From the NCBI GenBank assembly GCA_037143335.1, contig JBAWZA010000003.1:62001-126000 (forward strand): 64,000 nt of DNA. The letters are read 5' to 3'. The notes beneath the pieces were generated by a model, which saw only the letters and a program-made list of their open reading frames with translations, ran no database searches and was not told the origin of the DNA. The stretch is from PALSA-1296 sp037143335. GTDB lineage: Bacteria > Bacteroidota > Ignavibacteria > Palsa-1295. A program made the translations under genes and the position numbers. The stretch's first letter is position 1. Each line of letters begins with the position of its first letter. Shown piece after piece: positions 59,699-64,000 of the stretch.

Positions 59699-60862
59699 TT
59701 ACTCTTTTATTATCTTCCGAGTTATAACCTCATCTGCCGAAGAAAACCTCGCGAAGTATGTGCCCTGCGGAAGCCTCGATAGATCAATCGAAAAATCCGC
59801 CGCCTCGAAATTCGCTACCTCGCTGACAGTCTCGCCGAGGATATTTGTGACGGTGACGTGCGTCAGATTTGCAGGAGCATTATGTACGATCATGATACCG
59901 GTTGTAGGGTTGGGTGAAAAAGAGATTGAGAGACCGCTGATGCCTTGGCGCTTGACGTTCATGGTGATCATGTCCGAGAGGTTACGTACCCAAAGACCAG
60001 ATGATGTTCCAGCATAGATTCGTTCGCCAGAAATCGTCATGGCATATACATCTAAAATGCCATGCGTTGATCCATTCGTATTTGACCAAGATGCTCCACT
60101 ATCGGAAGAAAAGTAAATCCCATTGGCTCTTGTGCCAGCAAAGATGTAATTTCCACAAACAGTAAATGAGCTGACATCTCTTGGTAAGCCAGGAGAAGAA
60201 TGCCTCCAAGAATTTCCGGCATCGTCGGAAATATATACACCAGAGTAGGTGCCAGCAAATAATCGCGAACCCAAGACGACAAAAGAATAGATATCTTCTG
60301 GGACGTCATACTCAAGCCAGCTACGCCCAGCATCAATCGAATGAAAATTTCCCGCAAACAAATTTGTGCCACAAAAGCCAAATGCATAAATCATCCACCC
60401 CTTGAAAAGGGTTGACCAATGCAATCCTTCGTCGGTTGACATTATGACACTATCATTTACTCCCCCACCCGTCCCAGCGAACAAGTTGCCATGATCGAAT
60501 GCTACTGTGCGAAGTGACGTATTAAATCCTGCGCGCATCCACTCCGTCCCGCAATTCGACGAGATGAACAGATCCGAACTTGAAGCGGCAAATACAGCAT
60601 TATCATTTGCTGCAAGCGCCCAAGTTCGTGCACCTTGGATTCCTAACTGTGTAATAGACCAACTTTTTCCGTTGTCCGAAGACTGGAAAACGTGGCCACT
60701 ATCGGACCCGACATAGATGTTTCCATTTGTTGAAGCAAGTGAATACACTATCGGTCCATTCGACCGATTAGGCACTACATCAATTCGTACCCACTGTGCT
60801 TGAACAGAATTATCTAATAAGCAGAGTCCGCCTAAAATTAAATAGACGATAAAAACTCTCAT
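59699..60862 (-). CDS. Secreted Asp-box protein with T9SS sorting domain
   Basis: 387 residues from the ATG at 60862, which begins a signal peptide (MRVFIVYLILGGLCLLDNSVQAQ). Six Asp-box motifs of the S-x-D-x-G-x-x-W type (SSDNGKSW, STDEGLHW, SIDAGRSW, SDDAGNSW, SSDSGASW and a degenerate SSNCGTEW) form a compact propeller. The C-terminus is a T9SS type A sorting domain (SFSPNPTTGIMIV..., LPQGTYFARFSSADEVITRKIIKE). It is a shorter version of the proteins at 4386 and 14384. The degenerate repeat introduces a Cys. Function unknown. Confidence 0.87.
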   Translation of the reverse strand: MRVFIVYLILGGLCLLDNSVQAQWVRIDVVPNRSNGPIVYSLASTNGNIYVGSDSGHVFQSSDNGKSWSITQLGIQGARTWALAANDNAVFAASSSDLFISSNCGTEWMRAGFNTSLRTVAFDHGNLFAGTGGGVNDSVIMSTDEGLHWSTLFKGWMIYAFGFCGTNLFAGNFHSIDAGRSWLEYDVPEDIYSFVVLGSRLFAGTYSGVYISDDAGNSWRHSSPGLPRDVSSFTVCGNYIFAGTRANGIYFSSDSGASWSNTNGSTHGILDVYAMTISGERIYAGTSSGLWVRNLSDMITMNVKRQGISGLSISFSPNPTTGIMIVHNAPANLTHVTVTNILGETVSEVANFEAADFSIDLSRLPQGTYFARFSSADEVITRKIIKE

Positions 60863-60972
60863 ACCCGTGACAGATATTTTGTGGCGAGAAATCAACACCC
60901 ACCGGATAATAATAATTACCGGAAAAAGTTGGCGTTTGTTTTAAATGAGTAGTCGGGAGGAAAGCTTTAAGA

Positions 60973-61914
60973 TCAGAGTATCGGATTCGCCCCAATAAAC
61001 CTCTCCGCATCAATTGCTGCAGTGCAGCCTGAGCCAGCGGCAGTAATCGCCTGACGATAGACATGATCTTGGCAATCGCCACAAGCGAAGACTCCCATTA
61101 TATTTGTATATGAACTCTTGCCGATTGTTTCGAGATAGCCCGTTTCATTCATGTCGAGTTTGCCCTTGAATAGATCTGTATTCGGCTGATGACCGATTGC
61201 AATAAAGAGTCCGTTCGTCTTGACTTCGTCAACAGTACCTGACTTCAAATTTTTAATCATAGCACCTGTCAGAGTCTTCCTACCCAAATCATCGGTTGTG
61301 CCGAGAACATCAACAACTTGAGAATCTAGCAACCACTTAATTTTTGGATGAGCTTGTGCTCTATCCATCATGATTTTTGAAGCCCTGAAATGTTCAGAGC
61401 GATGAACCACCGTAACAGTTTTGCAGAAATTTGTGAGATATATTGCTTCTTCCATCGCTGTATCTCCGCCTCCAACGATAAGCACTTCTTGATTCCGGAA
61501 GAAAAATCCATCACACGTAGCGCAGGCACTGACACCATAGCCCATGTAGTTCATCTCCGAATCGATTCCGAGCAACTTGGCTTTCGCACCTGTTGCAACG
61601 ATAACGGTTTCAGCTTCGTACGTTTTATCGTAAGCTGTCACCTTGAATGGACGATGAGAGAAATCAACATTCGTGACAGTCTCGAACCTGCAATCAGCGC
61701 CGAAGCGTTGCGCTTGTTTACGAAAGATATTCATCATCTCAGGTCCTTGAATGCCGTGCTCGAACCCAGGATAGTTTTCAACTTCTGTGGTAATCGTGAG
61801 TTGGCCACCTGGTTGCTCGCCCTCAAGGACAAGTGGAGAGAGATTTGCACGCGCTGAGTAGAGTGCTGCCGTAAGCCCTGCGGGTCCTGATCCGATGATA
61901 ATTACTTTGTGCAT
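60973..61914 (-). CDS. trxB: Thioredoxin-disulfide reductase
   Basis: 313 residues. It passes electrons from NADPH through FAD to thioredoxin. FAD-binding IIGSGPAGLTAALYSARA at the N-terminus, the redox-active CATC at C131-C134 (GVSACATCDGFFF), NADPH motif VLIVGGGDTAMEEAIYLTNF near 144-163, and the late FAD motif GVFACGDCQDHVYRQAITAAGSGCTAAIDAERFI near 273-306. Normal length; the start is the only ATG giving the full GxGxxG. Confidence 0.97.
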   Translation of the reverse strand: MHKVIIIGSGPAGLTAALYSARANLSPLVLEGEQPGGQLTITTEVENYPGFEHGIQGPEMMNIFRKQAQRFGADCRFETVTNVDFSHRPFKVTAYDKTYEAETVIVATGAKAKLLGIDSEMNYMGYGVSACATCDGFFFRNQEVLIVGGGDTAMEEAIYLTNFCKTVTVVHRSEHFRASKIMMDRAQAHPKIKWLLDSQVVDVLGTTDDLGRKTLTGAMIKNLKSGTVDEVKTNGLFIAIGHQPNTDLFKGKLDMNETGYLETIGKSSYTNIMGVFACGDCQDHVYRQAITAAGSGCTAAIDAERFIGANPIL

Positions 61915-62001
61915 TAAATATTTTCTTTTTCTGAGATATTTTTCTAAGTCATCGCGATGAAGTCCAGATGGAGCTACTCCAGCCAGATATTAGATTGCCA
62001 C

Positions 62002-62019
62002 GTCGGGCTAAAGCCCGAC
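62002..62019. repeat. Perfect palindrome GTCGGGCTAAAGCCCGAC
   Basis: 8-bp arms around AA, with a further outer match ATTGC/GCAAT (61994-62026). It lies between queG and trxB (both minus). It shares the CTAAAG centre with the 7650 palindrome and resembles the queG repeat. No T-run follows, so it is more likely a dispersed palindromic element than a plain terminator. Confidence 0.6.
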
Positions 62020-62039
62020 TCGCAATGACGTTAGTTGTT

Positions 62040-63047
62040 TTACAATTTTAAAGCTCGAACGTTTCGTTTCAATCCCGCAAGCTTGGTTCGCTTCACAGGT
62101 GACTTACGAAAACGTTTAGAAAATTCTTCTTGCTCCATCATTTCTATTTTTTCTTTGGTTAAAATGAGATTTTCTTCTCTCGGAGCAAAAGCTTTGATTT
62201 CCGTTTGCTGTTGAAACCTGTTCCACGGACACACATCCTGACAAATATCGCACCCATAAAGCCAGCCATCGAGATTCGGTGCAAGCTCCGGCGGTATCGG
62301 ATGTTCCGGCTTTAACTCGATAGTCAGGTAAGAAATGCACTTCGTTGCATCGAGCCGATATGGTGTGTTGAGTGCATCAGTGGGACAAGCATCTATACAT
62401 GCCGTGCAGGTGCCGCATAAATCTTCCGCAGGATTATCGGCATTGAGTTCGAGATTCAAAATAATTTCTGCTAAGAACACCCAAGAACCTAGTTCTCTCG
62501 TGATGACATTCGTGTGCTTCCCTATCCAGCCAATACCCGCACGCTCAGCGACTGCCTTCTCAAGTACAGGACCAGTATCAACATAGAATCGTCCTTCTGT
62601 TTCAGGTGCAATCCGTTTGATCTTATCGAGTAACCTCGGGAGCATCTCTCCTATGACTTTATGATAATCATCACCCCAAGCGTATCGGGATATTTTAAGA
62701 CCTCCATCCCCTTCTTCGGTGGGACGGACTCTTAGTCCGTCAGTCCCAGAAAATTCGGACGGACTAAGAGTCCGTCCTACTGGGGTTGCGGAATAATTTT
62801 CATCGTGGTAATAATTTAAAGCTAGACATAAAATACTTTTTGCATTTGGAAGAATTTGATTTACATTGCGACGCTTCTCATGACCTCGCTCCATATACGT
62901 CATCAGACCATGTGCGCCGGAACTGACCCAAGCATCAAGTCTGTCAGCGGCTTTATCAAAAGGCGCGGCGGAAGTAACCCCGACCTTTGTAAAGCCAATC
63001 TCAGTTGCTATTCGCTTAATACAATCTGTAAGTTCGCGCCGATCCAT
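62040..63047 (-). CDS. queG: Epoxyqueuosine reductase (carries an in-frame palindromic insertion)
   Basis: 335 residues. It reduces epoxyqueuosine to queuosine in tRNA, using cobalamin and two [4Fe-4S] clusters. Motifs: GFTKVGVTSAAPF near 18, LCLALNYY near 73-80, KISRYAWGDDYHKVIGE near 118-134, DTGPVLEKAVAERAGIGWIGKHTNVI near 157-182 (catalytic Asp/GIGWxGKxT), and two ferredoxin clusters CGTCTACIDACP and CDICQDVCPWN. Residues about 91-109 are encoded by a nested palindrome and extend the loop between LNYY and KISRY, a position that in my recollection is short in relatives. The stop-start overlap with the upstream MBL gene is TAATG. Confidence 0.95.
   Translation of the reverse strand: MDRRELTDCIKRIATEIGFTKVGVTSAAPFDKAADRLDAWVSSGAHGLMTYMERGHEKRRNVNQILPNAKSILCLALNYYHDENYSATPVGRTLSPSEFSGTDGLRVRPTEEGDGGLKISRYAWGDDYHKVIGEMLPRLLDKIKRIAPETEGRFYVDTGPVLEKAVAERAGIGWIGKHTNVITRELGSWVFLAEIILNLELNADNPAEDLCGTCTACIDACPTDALNTPYRLDATKCISYLTIELKPEHPIPPELAPNLDGWLYGCDICQDVCPWNRFQQQTEIKAFAPREENLILTKEKIEMMEQEEFSKRFRKSPVKRTKLAGLKRNVRALKL
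62722..62777. repeat. Nested palindromic repeat inserted in frame in queG
   Basis: Two 19-nt palindromes, GACGGACTCTTAGTCCGTC (62723-62741) and GACGGACTAAGAGTCCGTC (62758-62776), are exact inverted copies of each other and are separated by 16 nt. Each arm is itself a hairpin (GACGGACT/AGTCCGTC), so the whole can fold in two ways. The repeat keeps the queG frame and encodes residues 91-109. A decayed relative lies at 34331-34366. Confidence 0.8.
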
Positions 63048-63889
63048 TATACGCCAACTGCCCTAAAACCTCTCTCCGTCTTCTCAACTGTGACCAAAGG
63101 ATCAACTGGGTCATGCTCTAAGAACAATTTCCAACCTTCCTCAAAGAAACGTGGTACGTATTGTTTCTTCTCCTCAAGTGTTGTTAGTGGGTAGTTATCA
63201 TAACCCATGATAAAAGGATAATGTAGGTGTGCCTTCGTTGGCACAAGATCAGCGCAATAAAAAAGACTTGTCGTTCCGTCTGTGATCTGCGGCAACTGTT
63301 GTGCTCGAGTATGCCCATTAAAAATGTGGAGATGAATACCGGGAAATAATTCACCAACCCCATCAATTTCTTCGAGCATCCCTTCGGCGACAAGCGGCTC
63401 CCAATCATGTTTCAGATAGCTTGCACGGTCTTTATCGGTCGGCTTCCGTGCCCAAGCAAGATTCTCTTTCTGAACGTAATGCTTCGCATTCGGAAATGTT
63501 GGAAAGTATTTGCCATCGGAAGTCATAGACACCGAACCACCGCAATGATCGAAGTGCAGATGAGTCTGTATCACATCTGTAATATCCTCGGGCTTAAGAC
63601 CTAATTCAGAAAGCGAAATGAGAAGGGTGTGCAATGAATTGTCAAGTTTATAAATCTTCTTCGATTTCTCATCATACTTATCTCCCATCCCGGAATCAAT
63701 GAGAATATTTTTCCCGTTGCCTTGCACAAGCAAGGCCCGCAGAGCCATCGGGATGCGATTCATCTCATCTGGCTGATTCGTTTTGCTCCACAAATTCTTG
63801 GGTACAACTCCGAACATCGCTCCGCCATCAAGAGCGAATGTGCCTGTTTCAATTGAGGTAAGTTTGTAGGGTCCGATTGTAAGGTTCAT
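63047..63889 (-). CDS. MBL-fold metallohydrolase
   Basis: 280 residues from the ATG at 63889 (an in-frame TTG 15 nt upstream is unlikely). The metallo-beta-lactamase fold is shown by THLHFDHCGG (the HxHxDH zinc motif, near residue 108), NGHT (third His, near 190), and YCADLVPT (bridging Asp, near 212). The size and the N-terminal ALLVQGNGKNILIDSGMGDKY resemble quorum-quenching-lactonase- and AttM-like hydrolases, but the substrate cannot be read. Its stop overlaps the queG start (TAATG), so it is co-translated with queG. Confidence 0.9.
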   Translation of the reverse strand: MNLTIGPYKLTSIETGTFALDGGAMFGVVPKNLWSKTNQPDEMNRIPMALRALLVQGNGKNILIDSGMGDKYDEKSKKIYKLDNSLHTLLISLSELGLKPEDITDVIQTHLHFDHCGGSVSMTSDGKYFPTFPNAKHYVQKENLAWARKPTDKDRASYLKHDWEPLVAEGMLEEIDGVGELFPGIHLHIFNGHTRAQQLPQITDGTTSLFYCADLVPTKAHLHYPFIMGYDNYPLTTLEEKKQYVPRFFEEGWKLFLEHDPVDPLVTVEKTERGFRAVGV

Positions 63890-63962
63890 GGGGGATGTAA
63901 ACAATAAAAACGGGAAGAGTGTCCTGTTGAACTTAACAAATACTCACGAACGTTTTTTCGAA

Positions 63963-64000
63963 ATGCCGTTCCAACTGCCATCTGGCGAACAGATTCAAAT
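63963..64000 (+). CDS. Possible start of a gene running off the window
   Basis: An ATG at 63963 opens a frame (MPFQLPSGEQIQ) that stays open to the window end, only 12 codons. It is divergent from the MBL gene, 73 nt apart. No ribosome binding site is visible and the length is far too short for a family call. Confidence 0.25.
   Translation, partial: MPFQLPSGEQIQ

Noticed and set aside
62040..63047. queG as a broken gene because of the palindrome
   Set aside because: The insert is a whole number of codons and both catalytic and Fe-S motifs remain in one frame, so the gene appears functional.
1..64000. CRISPR array, integrase, transposase or prophage
   Set aside because: No regularly spaced direct repeats and no recombinase, transposase or phage structural proteins are visible; palindromes are single and dispersed.

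Overview
The window looks like a chromosomal piece of an FCB-group bacterium (Bacteroidota/Chlorobiota side, most likely an Ignavibacteria- or Kapabacteria-like lineage). The reasons are: at least five secreted proteins with a type IX secretion (T9SS) C-terminal sorting domain; weak or absent Shine-Dalgarno sequences at most starts; several Bacteroidota-type promoters (TTTG, about 20 nt, TAnnTTTG); a GSI-alpha-type glutamine synthetase; a DUF4834-type small protein; and a type I-beta DAHP synthase. There is no rRNA, CRISPR array, integrase, transposase or phage module. This is dense housekeeping sequence with secreted and envelope genes in between. The lineage call is inference.

Layout. 1-7490: three minus-strand secreted-protein genes, namely two tandem paralogous propeller/cytochrome-type proteins (the first cut by the window edge) and an Asp-box protein. 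7770-14334: a membrane protein, typA, a T9SS-exported arylsulfotransferase-like protein, folP, a 38-residue lysine-rich protein, a LON-domain protein and iscX. 14384-24065: another Asp-box T9SS protein, eno, a phosphohexomutase, a GT-C-like membrane protein, ltaE, and an Lrp-type regulator next to glnA. 24151-31301: a seven-gene electron-transfer operon (57-residue PPWL protein, 2x[4Fe-4S] ferredoxin, Rieske protein, split b6-type cytochrome b, octaheme cytochrome c) followed after a hairpin by a cupredoxin-like lipoprotein. 31460-38958: tRNA-Val, DAHP synthase, an unknown membrane protein, a 697-nt intergenic region, mazG, csaA, an ATP-grasp ligase next to a stand-alone flavin hydroxylase, and a probably truncated secreted protein. 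39294-45011: two SurA-like chaperone/isomerases and a putative outer-membrane barrel. 45012-50190: a tightly packed eight-gene operon phoH-cdaA-pcm-miaA-folB-folK-dNK-DUF4834. 50293-56015: a lipoprotein/LysM pair and an RND efflux pump with its adaptor. 56153-59470: surface-polysaccharide genes. 59699-63889: an Asp-box T9SS protein, trxB, queG and an MBL-fold hydrolase.

The most unusual items are: (1) the electron-transfer operon, in which a b6f-like split cytochrome b and Rieske protein are encoded with a large membrane-anchored octaheme cytochrome, a ferredoxin, and a tiny protein whose PPWL-plus-basic motif recurs at the C-terminus of the cytochrome b; (2) a nested palindromic repeat inserted in frame inside queG, related to dispersed palindromes with a CTAAAG/CTAAGAG centre elsewhere in the window; (3) the tandem secreted propeller/haem proteins; (4) the ATP-grasp plus flavin hydroxylase pair. 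Function assignments rest on motif reading and recall of families. No database search was run.
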